This document shows positions 24,552 to 37,275 of a stretch of 64,000 nt of DNA, piece after piece; the first letter of the stretch is position 1, and each line of letters starts with the position of its first letter. Both the position numbers and the translations under genes were made by a program. Under the pieces are notes generated by a model. It was given only the letters and a program-made list of their open reading frames with translations. It ran no database searches and was not told the origin of the DNA. Source of the stretch: Lophius americanus (taxonomy: Eukaryota; Chordata; Actinopteri; Lophiiformes; Lophiidae); NCBI GenBank assembly GCA_037951165.1, contig JBBDHG010000014.1, positions 7,704,001-7,768,000 of the forward strand, written 5' to 3'.

Positions 24552-25900
24552 CACTCAATAAAAAATAAAAAGATTTAAACACTTAAATCCCACATCCCAG
24601 ATGTGGATGAATGAAATATTCCAGTTGAAAATCTTTATTGATTTCTTGTGTAATTTGTTGAAAACAAAAGAAGACCGATCAATGGAAATCAAATTCATGA
24701 ACTCATTGAGGACTGGATTCAGAATCATACTCGAAATTAAAGTGGAAAAAATAAGATCCTTGGCTGATCCACCTTTTATAAATTTCCTCACTCATAATGT
24801 GGATCAGGAGTGTGTGTGGCCTCTAAGTGCCTGTAAGCAATCCCTACAACGTCTGGGCATGCTCCACGGTGACAGTCTGTGGTGCAACGTGGCGCCGGTG
24901 GATGCAACGATACATGATGTCCCGGAGATGCTCGATTGGATTCAGGTCTGGGGAAAGCGCGGGACAGTCAATCGCGTCAATGCCTTTCTCATCCATGAAG
25001 CGCAGACACACTGCAACCAAACGAAGCTGGCCATTGTCACGCACCAGACGGAACCCAGGTCCTACTGCATCAGCATACGGTCTGACAATGGGACAAGGGA
25101 GTATCTCTTCACGGTACCTAACAACAGTCCGGATACCACCGGCTAGCACCTGGAAGTCTGTGGGGCTCAAACCGGTCATGGTGGAGGATGTTGCAGGCAG
25201 CAGTATGTTCTCCACAGAGCATACACAAACTCTCATGTCCATCACATGTTCTCAGTGTGAACCTGCTCTCATATATGAAGAGAACAGTTCGCCAATGGCG
25301 AATCTGCCAATTCTGGTGTTTTCTGGCAAATGCAGATCTGGCTGCATAGTGCCGGTCTGGGCCACAGGCCCCACTTGTTGACGTCGGGCCCTCATGGAGT
25401 CTGTTTCTGACAGTTAGGGCAGAAACATGCATACAAGTGGCCCGCTGGAGGTCATTTTGTAGGGCTCTAGCAGTACTCCTCTTGTTTATCCTTGGACATA
25501 GGAGCAGACAGCAGCCCTATTGCTGGGTTGTTGCCCTCCTACGACCCCCTCCAGCTCTCCTATTGTACTAGCCTGTCTCCTGCATGGTCTTGATACTGTG
25601 CCGGGAGACACACAGCAAACCTTCTGGCCACGGTGTGTATGGATGTGCCATCCTGGAGGAACTGTACTACCTGAGCAATTTCTGAGGGCTGCAGATACCG
25701 CCTCATGCTACCACTAGTGGCGAGGGCACTGGAAAAAGGGAAATGGTCTGTGGCCACCACCTGCAAAACCATTCCTTAATAGGGGTTGTCTCGCTAATTA
25801 ATTAAATAATTGTTATTTCCACATGTCTGTCCCATTTGCACAACAGCAGGTGAAATTTGATTTTCAATCATTATTGCTTCCTGACTGGACAGCACTGGGC
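24552..25900 (-). mobile_element. Tc1/mariner-like element upstream of nr1h3 coding exons
   Basis: The left end CACTCAATAAAAAATAAA with ATCCCACATCCCAGATGTGG matches the terminal region of this Tc1-like family, and a TA lies just outside. The minus strand carries the transposase: start MRRYLQPSEIAQVVQFLQDG (about 25708), then LTVRNRLHEG, HQNWQIRHWRTVLFIYESRF and YADAVGPGFRLVRDNGQLRL, and SPDLNPIEHLRDIMYRCI. The first catalytic residue is changed (YES for the usual DES) and frameshifts separate N-terminal, middle and C-terminal blocks, so it is inactive. The right end is truncated before the inverted repeat. The large plus-strand frames here are antisense shadows. Confidence 0.87.
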
Positions 25901-26139
25901 AAAGAAAAGTAAGCCCTTAGTCACTAATTTCTTTAGCATCTGTTTCATCAATAGTGATAACCATTGATGAGAGAGAGCTTTATACAAACAACTTGGTATA
26001 AATAAATCTTCTATTACTACTTATTGTAAGTGTTGAAACTACATTGACAGTTTGTCACAGATGTTCTGCAGCCTCTGCTTGCACTTATTTAAATAGTTAA
26101 ATGCAAAAGCGGATGGGAACAATGTCAGACTGACCTTAC

Positions 26140-26319
26140 CTCTGAAGTTGATGTCTTATCTATCTGGCCATCTTTGGCCACATGAGTCCACAACTTCAGG
26201 CAGTCAATCCCTACGTTGATGGATGACTTGCTTGTGTGAGGAGTCTTGAGGACGTCAAAACCGTGGTGACTTCTATAAAAGGATTTGAATGACTCGCTAT
26301 CTTCAGTTCAAGTCCCTTT
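26140..26319 (-). other. nr1h3: Candidate non-coding 5' exon of nr1h3
   Basis: The minus strand shows a good donor CAGAG|GTAAGGTC at 26139 and, upstream, a pyrimidine-rich tract leading to GTTGTAG at 26320. The interval contains a short upstream frame, ATG TGG CCA AAG ATG GCC AGA TAG. An untranslated exon is required because the exon with the nr1h3 ATG starts with a splice acceptor. This is the best placed candidate I see, but only a transcript can confirm it. Confidence 0.35.
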
Positions 26320-26340
26320 CTACAACGCCCAATAGTACAC

Positions 26341-26430
26341 AGGAGGGAAAACAGAGAGAGAGGCAGTGAGGGAGAGAGGGAGAGAGAGGGAGTGAGGGAG
26401 AGAGAGAGGGGAGGAGAGTGAAAGAGGGAA
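26341..26430. repeat. (GA)-rich polypurine tract
   Basis: About 90 bases of almost pure purine on the plus strand (GAGAGA and GGGAG blocks). On the nr1h3 sense strand it is a CT tract just upstream of the candidate 5' exon, so it could serve as a pyrimidine tract or as a CT-rich initiator region. Confidence 0.85.
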
Positions 26431-27494
26431 CACGAAAGGTTACTATTGGTCATTTGTGTGGCTCTTAAATCCCAACAGGACCTTGGTGCTGTTCCGTTTT
26501 CCTTTGAGTAATTAAGAACCCCGTTACACTCAAACAACCTCGAAGAACACACACCAGAACATACCTTTTACATTTCGTTTTTTCAAAAAGGTATTCTTGT
26601 TTACTGTCTGATATCCAATTTTGTATAAAGTGCTACCATACAAAACCTCTCTGGCAATCTTACACAGCATAAGAATTGACAATTCACACACATACAAAAC
26701 CCCCCAAAAAAGAATAAAAGAAAAAGAAACACATCTATGAGGGTGCTGAGATTCAGTTCTGATATTCACATTGAGAACCACAAATCAATATGACAATGCT
26801 ATGTCTGTACAGCACATCATAAGTCTAAGATTGTTTAAGATCTGTTGGATAAAGAACGACTAACTCTTAGTTACAGACAATTCCCGTAATCAATGAATTT
26901 GCATTATCTGGTTGTACAACCTTTATGCTCTTCCTATGAACTCATTTCATTCCCACCCCGATCTTCCTGTTCAAGTCCAATGTCCCCTGCATCTTATCAG
27001 CCAGCCACCTTTGTCCATGTTTTTATAGACACATGGAATTAAATGAAAGCCCGAAACTAAATCAATATAGAAGAGAATGAAACTGAAATTTTTATTACTA
27101 TTAAAGTCTAATTCAGAATACGTTTCTATGATTGATTATAACTCACAGGTATATATCGTAAAATGACATCTTACTTGAAAGATGACACCATCTCTTATCT
27201 TACACATCAACTACTCCCAAGTTTTCCCCCCAATGAACAATGCAAGAATCAATTAGATTTGTGATACTTAAAAAAATACCGTGGAGTCTCTCATCCCAAA
27301 TTTAGAATGATAACTGGTTTTAGCTACCTAGATTGTTGAATATATATCTTTAGGTTCTGGACCAATAGCCGAAGAAAGTTACACCAAAAAGTCATTACAT
27401 TATAATCACTAAGAATTAAAATAACTTTACCTTAATTCAAGGGCGCCTGTTAGTTAGTTAGTTATATTTGAAAGCATTGAACATTTTGCTCTAA

Positions 27495-27600
27495 AAATTA
27501 ATGTGTCAGATGCAGGATAAAAAGGGTGAGCATAAGGGCCTTAGTGACTTTGACATGGACCAAATTGTGATAGCTATACAACTGGGTCGAAACTGCTGGT
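27495..27600 (+). mobile_element. Relic of a third Tc1-like family (N-terminal transposase scrap)
   Basis: Encodes LSDFDMDQIVIAIQLGR, matching the FDKGQIV.AR.LGQ block at the transposase start seen again at 49705-49880. Confidence 0.5.
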
Positions 27601-28062
27601 ATTTTTCCTTGTGTGCAACGGTTAGCACTTTCAAAATGGTGTTTGTGTCAACGAAAGGCCAAACCTCAAAAAAGGTATCAATTTTATGTGAAAATGTTTC
27701 ATTACAAATTGGTCAGTGCTACTACGTGAAAAATGTTACTCCTCAAAGTCAACGGATGTGACTCTCCGATTGGAAGCAAAAAAGTCTACTTCACTCAGCA
27801 ACAACTTAGAGTGAAAGCAAAGAGTAAGGGATTTCAGGACCCACTTTCTTCTACTTTGATTGTTGTTCCCACCAGCACACTGTGGGAACACACTGATCGA
27901 AGAACATTCAGTGCCTTGCATATGTTTTCACTTCTTCTCCCTCAAGACTTATGCACAGGAATGAGTTTAGATGAAGATGAGATCAACAACACAGTTTATG
28001 AAGATATACTTAAGTCATCCAGCAATGAGTGCAGGCGGAACCGATGTCAGGGGTGGACATAA
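27601..28062 (+). other. Unidentified open frames upstream of nr1h3
   Basis: An open frame at 27733-28062 (109 codons) includes SSTLIVVPTSTLWEHTDRRT and an acidic EDEINNTVYEDILKSS tail. A second frame at 27501-27761 holds LQIGQCYYVKNV just before it. I do not recognise the family. The length and non-repetitive composition are a little unusual for chance, so it may be the decayed interior of a transposable element or an unknown retrocopy. Confidence 0.25.
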
Positions 28063-28774
28063 ATAACAACTGGACTATTCATGTTGAATAGATGAAACCA
28101 AATGTGTTGGAGGACCAGGGATTGTGTCTGATTAGATTCTCACGCTGCAACAAGACTATGCATTAGGATACAATACACTTAGTCAGACTAAATTAGCTGA
28201 CTTGCGATCAGCCTCTGTGGTCAGTTGTCAACTATGACTTAACATTAGCACTGTTATTTAGCGTCGTTTCGCAATCGCTTTATATAAACATCTAACGAAA
28301 AAACTCTCAACTTAAAACAAGTTTCGTGGTGAAAGTCCTGGGTTGTAGCTGCTTACACCATAGACGTGATTATAACATTAGCCAAATTAGTATATTTAAT
28401 ATCCTTAAGCTGTCGGTAAGGAAATTGATTTAGCTTGCTACAAGTTCTGCGTGTTTACCCTTGCCAACACTAACAATGTTTGCATGTATCGCTTGATAAC
28501 ACGCTAGGATTCAAATATTGCTGGAAATCAAAAAACAACAATTGGATGTTTAGGTGAGATTAGCTTCAGTCAATCGAAGCGAGGCCAACAGCGTTAAGGT
28601 TAGCCTCCTTAATGTTAGCCTAACACGGCAAAAGGAACTCCCTTTAAACAAGTTTTACTTAGCTAGCTTAACTAATTTCACATCTCAGATACAACGAACA
28701 CAACAAAACGGAAATAAAAATTACTTGACTTGCCGGAAACTTGACTTGTTTGTGAGTTATTTTTAGTTTGGGTA

Positions 28775-28990
28775 TGGTTACGTCGGCCGTTCTTGACTGC
28801 TGACAGCGGCTTTGACAACCGTAGCTAGCATGTTGGCTCGCTAGCGAACGTAGTTACATCATGTGACTGAGAGTGGCTGCTGCAGCAGGAGCAACGGTTT
28901 GTCGTGGTGGAAGTTACATACGCGTTAGTAAAGCCCCGCGATTGGTTTAACAGGCAGCTTGTACAGTCCTAGCAAGGCCAACATAGGAAG
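28775..28990. promoter_or_regulatory. nr1h3: Local CpG-rich segment, candidate nr1h3 promoter
   Basis: About a dozen CpG dinucleotides lie in some 200 bp, in surroundings nearly free of CpG. On the minus strand an inverted CCAAT box (AAACCAATCGCGG, near 28936-28948) precedes the E-box CACATG in TCACATGATG. The position upstream of the candidate 5' exon suits a TATA-less nr1h3 promoter, although a divergent plus-strand transcript cannot be excluded. Confidence 0.35.
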
Positions 28991-31797
28991 TGAGACTTGT
29001 TTTCTTTTTTTCCCTTTTCTTTATTGAGGTACATTATTTGTAACAACAGTTATTGTACAGCAAATACAGACCAGTATTTGTGAAAATAAATCACATATGG
29101 AATAAGAAAGGTATTAATTATTCTACTTGTTTATCCCCGCGTATGGTCTTACAGACACCGTGTGACGCGTCCCAGTATGGCCCAAGAAACAAGTGAGGAT
29201 TTTATTTTTCCGGTCATTTGATCAGTTTTGATCTTTTAATAACTACACTACTGTGCAAACTGCATACCAACAAATGGCACAAAAAATATCAAAAGTATTC
29301 AATGACAAAAATAGCAAAAATAAGTCATATACATATGGATGGAAATTATAGAAACATTAAAGAAAATAAATACAGAAAAATTAAGAGTTTTCCATTAGTT
29401 CAGTTGATCTGATATGTTAAAAAAAACAGCAACAACCCAAAAAATAATTTAATTGGCTTTGGTCAATTTTTTAAGGTAAAACTTCCATGGGAAATTACAG
29501 CTGTATACAAGAATGGCAAGAAAACAAATACACAATAAACAAAATAGAAACTTTAAATAAAAGATAAAGGAAAGAAATAAAATTAAAATAGTGTGCAAAT
29601 ATAAATGTATGCACAGGAGTTTTACAAGAATGTGTTTATGTGTATGAGTCTAAGTAGGATTCATGTTGCAGAAAAGCTGTCCTGCAGTGTTGCGCAAGAC
29701 AGCTCGACCGTACATTATTGAAGTATTAATGCAGGATGATATAAAAGTTTCCAGTGTGAATGGTACTTTCATACAGGAACTAAAATATGATAGTGTTTGA
29801 ACCTACATTTTCAGATCTATTTGTTTAAATGTAAAGTATGATGGAGAATAACGTTGCTTCTTTTTTTTAAACATTTAATTTTAAGTATATAACATTTGGC
29901 TAAAATAATATGCAGATCAATTATGAATGGTCCATTGCTGTAGAATTTAAGATTTTTGAACAATAAAAGTGACAGTAAAAGTTTTTTTAGGAATATTTTT
30001 TAACAATTATTTTGTTTTGAGTCAGCCCCAAATTTTGTGTGTGTGCGTGATTAAGTTAAAATTGGCTCATATGAATCGACAAAAGGAGGTTGGTTTTGTA
30101 TGTACTATATATTATTTCACTATATTATTGTAATCCTTTTGTGGAAAGAACAACATTTAGAAAGAATAAAGACAAGGAATTGGCACAAGGTTATCTGTTC
30201 TGTTTTATTACCGAGCTCAGAAAAAATAGTTATATGTATTTATCATCATTATTGAGTCACTACAGGATCTTATCTTAGAGCAGATTGGTGACTTCATACA
30301 AATACTTAGGTTGAGTCAATGTGTACTGTTTGAGATAATTAACAAATCATATTTAATTGAGGACTTCACTCGGGGGGATTGCCAGCATAATGCATAATAG
30401 TTGGGGCTTGCTGTCGGGGAATATACCCTTGCTGTCGGGGAAGACAGCATATTGGCGTAATTTCTCCTGTAGGAAACTAGAAGAATTGACGGGAGGAACA
30501 ATTACAGAGAATTAGAATGGAAAAATAAATTTGAATAAACTCAGTATTCTGACTTAAATCACAGAATAAATAACATTTATTCTGATTTTATTCGGAATTA
30601 ACACGGATAAAACAAAATTAAGTTACTAATCACATCATAGGAAATTAGTGAGAAGAAAGGATAACCAAAATATTAGAAAATAAAGAAGGGGTAGTGCTCA
30701 TGATTTAAGAAGTATAATGTTAAGTAAAACGGTGAGTAATAATCTAGCCGAGCCATTCCCAGACTTGTGTAGTCTTTGTCCCAATTTAAAATCTAAAGTT
30801 TTTTGGTGCGCCCCACCCAAACGATGAAGCATTTCCCTATTCATTTTTATTTTCGAAAAAGGAATGCACTAAAATCTAATAATCCTCCCACATACACACA
30901 TAGCAATTAAAAGCTGCAAATAAAAGTAAAGTGACTTATCAAGCCTGTATTCTGGCTTTTTCAGCACTGGATAATAAAATAGCAACCGTATACCTTAAAT
31001 TACACAATATCCAATATCCTATTCAATGTAAACATCAAGAAAAAAAAACAGGCAGAAAATATATTTCGAAGCTTGAACCAGGATATTATTATCTTATCAA
31101 ACGTATGTATGATAAGATGTATTATGATGGATTTATTTATAACAATAAAATCACAGCTGGGCTCAATGCAATTTAATATAAAAAACAATCACAAAATAAA
31201 GTAGATCTTCATACAATACATACTACTCCATAGAAAAAACATATAATACAATAAAAATAAGAATTAATGGAATGAAATAAAGTAAAACAAAATAGCTCTA
31301 TAAATATAGTGCAAAAAACCTAAAACATTGAAATATGAAAACTATGAACTGGAAGAAAGCTAAGAAAGTGAGAGTTCACAAATAGTTCAGATGTGAATAA
31401 TATGAAGGATTGCACATCTTTTAATACCTTGGTGATCAAATATCTAATCTTATGGGTTTTATGGTAATTTAAAGGATCTTTCCGGGTCAAACTGACATAC
31501 CTTCAGGGCCCGTTAGGGTGGCCACGTCCCTCTCACTGATCTACATAATCCACAGAACAAATACATTTAGGATATTCCTTTTTGTTTATTCTTAGAATTT
31601 TAGCAAAATTCCCAAGTGTTCCACTATTGTAACTACAAACTGTGACAGATAAATGACAGTTAGTCTGTAGAAGGATCAATCTCATGTCTTCATCTTTTGT
31701 GATGAATTCCAGTGGACACATGAGGAGATGGGATGGAGAAAAGATCAAATTAGGTCTATTCAGTGATATCTCTCTGCTCTTGATGTTAAGCGGATGG
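28991..31797. other. Intergenic DNA, nothing recognised
   Basis: AT-rich sequence, many short frames, no domain resemblance. A small direct duplication TTGCTGTCGGGGAA occurs near 30410-30445. Confidence 0.45.
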
Positions 31798-32097
31798 AGG
31801 AGCTCCACTAGTGGCGATGGCACTGGAAAAATGCAAAACTTTGCAAGGATCAGCCAGAAAGGATGAGGAGAGGAAAATGGTATATAGCCACCACCTGCAA
31901 AACTATTCCTTAATAAGGGTCTTCTCGCTAATTCCCTCACGTCTCAACCTGTTGTCTGTCCCATTTGCACAACAGCAGGTGAAACTAATTCACAATCATT
32001 ATTGCCTGCTCACTGAACAGGTTGATATCCTGGAGATGATATTGACTTGCAGTCACACTGTGATGATCATGTGTTCCCTGTATTGTTTTGAGTAGTG
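31798..32097 (-). mobile_element. Tc1-like end fragment with terminal inverted repeat
   Basis: CACTAGTGGCGATGGCACTG and CCACCTGCAAAACTATTCCT match the 5' flank of the transposase in the copy at 24552-25900 (there 25715-25900). The segment runs on to GTGTTCCCTGTATTGTTTTG and ends in AGTAGTG, the terminal inverted repeat of the family, which the 24552 copy lacks on this side. No transposase is left. Confidence 0.75.
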
Positions 32098-33978
32098 TTT
32101 ATGTATGTATATGCCAAAGAGTAAGGGGAAAAGGATGGAGCAATGGGGATACCACAGGTCAAAGGGGCCAGAGAGGAGGAGCCATGGCCCTTGAGAAAGA
32201 ACCATTTGATAAGAGGGAAAGTATGATTTGTTTGAAGCGTATTAGGATTTACTAAACAGAATTATGTAACCAAAAAACTCTAAAATAGTTTGAAGATAGA
32301 TTTCTAAAAACATACTCCACCAAATGATTTTTCCTTTTAACGTACATTTAGAGCATCTAAGATATTAAATTAATAATTTAAATAATTTTCAATCAATTTC
32401 TTTTCTTTTTGAGGACATTAAAGGGTTAACATACTGATCATTTTAAATTTAGTGATGAATCGCACGGATAAAAATGGAGCAGTTAGTGAACAGGCTTATT
32501 ATAACCAGCTGCAACCATTTGTCAGGATTCAATCTATTGTGCCTGTAAGGACACACCCAAGGAATCCTGCTCACTGAACAGAGCCAACAGCGGATTTAGG
32601 ACTGGGCCGAAGGGACATCGCATCTGAGGTTGTGGCCCCAAAATTGAAGGGGCCTGGACGTAGGTCCGGGTTGTTTGTATGTTGGATCAGCTCATGTCCA
32701 AAAATAGTTATGGGTACCTTTGCTGTTGCCTGAAAATGTGTATTTTCTATCCAATTTGATTGCCCTTGTTCCACTTGTATTCTATGATCAAGTTTACTGA
32801 TTTCATTATTTTGTGTTTCTCTGTATATATTCTGTCTTTGTGACCAGAATCTCTCCACTCAGGGATCAATAAAGGATAATCTTATCTTAAAATCTACACA
32901 AAAATCAATTACACACTGTCACCACCAAATAAGCTATCAAGATAAAAGACAAACGAGATTCAATATATTCAAGATACTTTTGTGACAAAGACTGAGAAAA
33001 TATGCCACAAATTTTTTTAACCATAAATCATGGAAAGCAATTTAAAAATCTGGCAAAAGGAAATATCTGGTGTGGAGAGGAGAACTTAGAAAATACATAA
33101 CCATATTCATTGTATTTCTTCCTCAGGCAAGCCGTTTTACAGAATAAGAATAAAATTTACATTTTATGCAATGTGTATGTCCCTCATAGCTTTTTTCATT
33201 ATATAGTGTTAATAATTTTTTTTATGCATAAGTGTACAGAAATAAGTCAAATCATCAGAACACAGTGTTTTTTGTACACAGTGTTTTTTTGTACAATACA
33301 TGTTTTGTATTTTTCAAAAGAAGCGGCTGCTGTACGCTGATGGGATGGAATTGTACCCATAACATCATATTTATTCTGATGTAAGACAACCAGTGGTAAT
33401 CCTAGAAACTGTTCAAGGGACTACATTCCACATGATATGTGTAAGGAATTTATAAATGGTAAAAGTGATTCATAAAGTATTGTAAAAACATCCTTATAAA
33501 ATGTATTAAATTTTATTTTATTTTTATTAAAATAAATTAATATAGACTAAAATGAGAGATTGAGTTTAAATTGTAAAAAGATTAAATTGTCTGTATCATA
33601 AATATTAGGATTTCCTCAATGGGCCATTCTCCTGAATAGGTTCAAACTGCTGTCCAACAGCCAAAGAACTCATTTAAAAACATTTTACATATGCAAACCT
33701 TAGATGTATATTGAGATTATTTTTATTATCTTTCGAAACCCAAAATAATATTTGAGTAAGCTCAGCCCAGTCTCTGTTCAGCCCACTGAGTCCCCAGCTC
33801 CACCCAAAAAGAAACATTAGCAGCAAGAGCCACATTTTGAATTCCCTAATCCGCTACAGCAGCTAATCAGCTCTAAAGTAAAATTTCATGCAAATCTGTC
33901 CTGTAATTGTTCTGTAAACCTGATCAAAAACAAACAGACAAACGCACAGGATTCATTACCTCCCTGCTGGAGGTAATG
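32098..33978. other. Intergenic DNA, nothing certain
   Basis: No gene is seen. Around 32575-32890 a TE-like block starts CAGCGGATTTAGGACTGG and ends near GGGATCAATAAAGGATAA; both look like fragments of fish repeats, but the class is not clear. Confidence 0.35.
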
Positions 33979-34048
33979 TGTGCGTGCTCACACGCGCACA
34001 AACACACACACGCGCACACACACACCCACACTCACACACACACACAAA
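33979..34048. repeat. (CA)n microsatellite, interrupted
   Basis: CA dinucleotide array with CGCG interruptions, about 70 bp. Confidence 0.9.
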
Positions 34049-34432
34049 ATAAAAAAAAAGTGAATGTGATTCTGTATGTTCTTTTCAGATACATATGCAT
34101 CTGGCAGATGAACTGGCTGCATATGTGCAACATTATGAGCTCTTACTTAATTTTATCAACATAAAATGGTGTTGTTGTGGCCACTAAAGTTATGGTCACT
34201 AAAAAAATTGTTATTGTCACAACCGAAATTGAGCGGTCACAACCGAAATATGGGTTGTTCTGTCAAACATAAAGTCTATTTAATTATCACCTAAGATGTT
34301 ATGATATTGTTTGGCTCTCCTATGTATTTTAAAACTATTGAATCCTAAATATTGAAATCAAAAAGATCAACTTTAAGCCATTAACCAAGAAGAAAATGTT
34401 TTAAAATACAATGACTCACAAAATAACATTTT

Positions 34433-34468
34433 CAAAAATTTCAAAAATTTCAAAAATTTCAAAAATTT
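34433..34468. repeat. 9-bp tandem repeat, four units
   Basis: Four exact consecutive copies of CAAAAATTT. Confidence 0.9.
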
Positions 34469-36984
34469 AATTGTTATTGATTTACCTGAAATATTGAAAA
34501 TGAAATTTCCCAAAAAATATTTTTACAACATAGATTTAAAAAAAAATCATTAATATAGCCCTTTGAAGTTAATGCTATTGCTCTGTTGCAGTTAATATAT
34601 ATCAAATGTTTCCCTTTAAGAGCTTTCTGGTTATTTTGGTAGATTAAATTGAGTTTTTGAAGTTAGCGATTATAGCATTTGAGTAAGCATTGCACTAATT
34701 ATGCCATTCATAGACTGTTGATAATTAACTGAAAGATATATACATATAAAAAAAAAAGAATTGAATTGAATTCAACACAAGTTAAAATATGAGGTGAGCA
34801 TTATGAATATATAAAAGCTGGTTTATTAAAAACAATTTCATTTCATTTATATTCAGGATTTATTTGACATATTTTCACTACATGTATGTTAATGGTAAAA
34901 GTATGCACATTGCTCATTTTTATTTCTGTCTGTTTTAGTTTCAGAACTTTCCTTTTGTAATGTCAATTAACTTGTGGACAAGAGAGCAACTGTCTTCAGA
35001 ATCTCGAAGTTAAGAAACCGTCAAGATATATTCAGGACATGTACCGAGGACGGTACAGTTATGTTTCGGTAGTGACGAATTTTGGGTGATGAAAAGTATT
35101 ACAAAACTGTCTGAGAATACAATATCTGCTTTATAATTAAAAATAAATATGTGTAACTTGGATATTATGTAATACATACACATACAATTATTTTGAGGAA
35201 AAAACAACTTTGTTTTCGAATGTTTCCGACTCCTACTTTGCATCAATTGGGTAGAATGGACCTAATATTTAAATTCTGCTGATTTAGTATTAAAAGATAA
35301 TTTTTAATATAATATACGTCCTTAATTGAATTTGACTGGCTAAACATCACTTCACAGAGAAGTGGTTTATTGTAATTATCTCACAGAATCCAAAGTTCTG
35401 TTGAGTTCTTCACAGTGCTGAAATATTTGAAAGGGTCACAGTAGGTGTGGTAACTATGCCACTTTGACTTGAAAAAGACAATTACTGGTGATTACAATCG
35501 CACGTATCTAAAAAACGAGGACAGGTCTGATTGATGTTAAGCTATCTCGGCACTTTATCTGCAAAGTGTTTGACAGAGAAAATTACATTAGTCCGCATGG
35601 GAAAGTGATTTTACTGCAGTGAAGTCTCCAACCAACCACTTTGTCATTACCTACATCTGACCTTTAACAAGTCAAAGGGGGCATACTGTAGCCACAATTC
35701 AACCAAGATTTGTCCTTCTACTTAGCCACTGAAAGGTAATTTGAAACGTTGTTTTCCTGCCCAAAATGCATCAGTGGAATATATAAGAACTGTGCAGAAA
35801 GAATTAAACCTATCAATAAGTGATTGAGATATGTACAAAGCTGAGAAGTGAAGTCCCTCATTGTTGTCTAATATGACCCCAAATAACTGCACCAGGCTCA
35901 ATCAAGATTTTGAGTGCTCAAAGAGGAAAAGCAAAAAAACTGTTTTACACATGAACAGAGTTGTTATGGTTCTGTTGACCTGTCCTTTTTTGTATTTTGA
36001 TTATCTTGAGTTTAGGGTTGAACTTCCTGTTTCCCATTTTTCTCGTTAGTCTTGTGTATTTAATTCAGTGTCCTGGACTCCCTCCTTGTCACGCCGTGTC
36101 TTACTTTCTTGTTAAACCTGCCTATGGTCTCACCCACGTTATCTCCTGTTTGTTTCGTTTCCTATCCTGCTCCCTTGTGCTTCCCTGCATCGGAAGTTTT
36201 GGTTTCCATTGAGTTCATTGAGTTATTACTTTTCATGTGTACATTTTCTATTGTTTTTGCTTTTGTCCTTTTTTGGAGGGGACAATATTTTAAAAAGTAA
36301 TGGACAGTGTGTCATTTGCCTGGACGGAAGAGCATCATCGCTCTGGACCAGATGCATTATGATGAATGCTTTGGTCACAGGGTCTAGCTTATGGGTCTCC
36401 AGGGGATACAGTGAGAGGGGTTGTCAGAGGACGGCTTCAGTGTTAAAATGTTGTGGCATTGCAAATCCCATTACAGGTTCTGACAGAGACTCGGCCCATC
36501 CATGTCATCCTGTTCAACAGAGCAGAATGAAAACTACCCAGGAAAGAGGGTGACAACAAATGTGCTTTTACAGACGGAGGTATATGTGATGTAGCAAACA
36601 ACTCAATCCACTTAGGTTCACCTTGGTGGAGGAGGTGCCCCGCCTCTAGCCCAATGTCAGATGGTGCCATTTGGAGTCCAAGCATACATGGGGGGCATAA
36701 GTAGAATTTGATTTGGGTGCCAATATTACTCACTTTCGTCAAGGTATGATGATTCACACAATGTGAATCTGTGACATCATTATCCTTTTTATCCTTTTTT
36801 TTATGTCTGTTTTACTTACAGAGAAATGTCAGTCTGGCATGTATTTCCCCCTTATATGGTTTCTATGGTTATCTAAGACTCATCTGTTGCAATATAGAGT
36901 TATCGAGCAATATGCGGCATATAATAACAAAACATTTCAATTCATTACCTGAAACCCCCCCCAAAAAACTCACTCACCACATCT
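34469..36984. other. Intergenic DNA, nothing recognised
   Basis: AT-rich sequence. A block at 36010-36250 with many short T/C-rich stretches recalls LINE untranslated sequence, and GCCCCGCCTCTAGCCCAATG near 36637 belongs to an abundant fish repeat. No gene is supported. Confidence 0.35.
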
Positions 36985-37275
36985 GGAAATCTCTTCTTTG
37001 GTATTCTCATTTGTCTCCTGCCTGGCAGCTCCATATCAGCCTCCTTTTACAAAAAGATTCACTATCACTTGTTTTCGCATTACCAAACCCTCCCTTTCTG
37101 GCCTCTTACTTTTTTATCCAAGACGTCCAACCTGGCCCGTCCCTCTGATCTGCTCATCTCTAATCCTGTCCATCCTCGTCACTCCAAAAGAAAATCTTAC
37201 TATCTTCAACTCTGCCATCTCAAACTCTGCCTCCTGTCTTTTGGTCAGAGCCACCCTCTCTGAATTAAAATAAGC
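36985..37275 (-). mobile_element. LINE fragment (RTE-like reverse transcriptase, 3' part)
   Basis: The minus strand encodes ELKRVALTKRQEAEFEMAEL followed by KIVRFSFGVTRMDRIRDEQI and RGTGQVGRLG. This matches the conserved block LETVALTKRQEAELEVAELK...LGVTRMDRIRNEYIRGT found in many fish LINE polyproteins. The clade is probably RTE-like, but I am not certain of it. Stops follow shortly, so it is a dead fragment. Confidence 0.72.

Noticed and set aside
24601..25381. Plus-strand frames of 181 and 184 codons
   Set aside because: Antisense to the Tc1-like transposase, whose conserved motifs are all on the minus strand.
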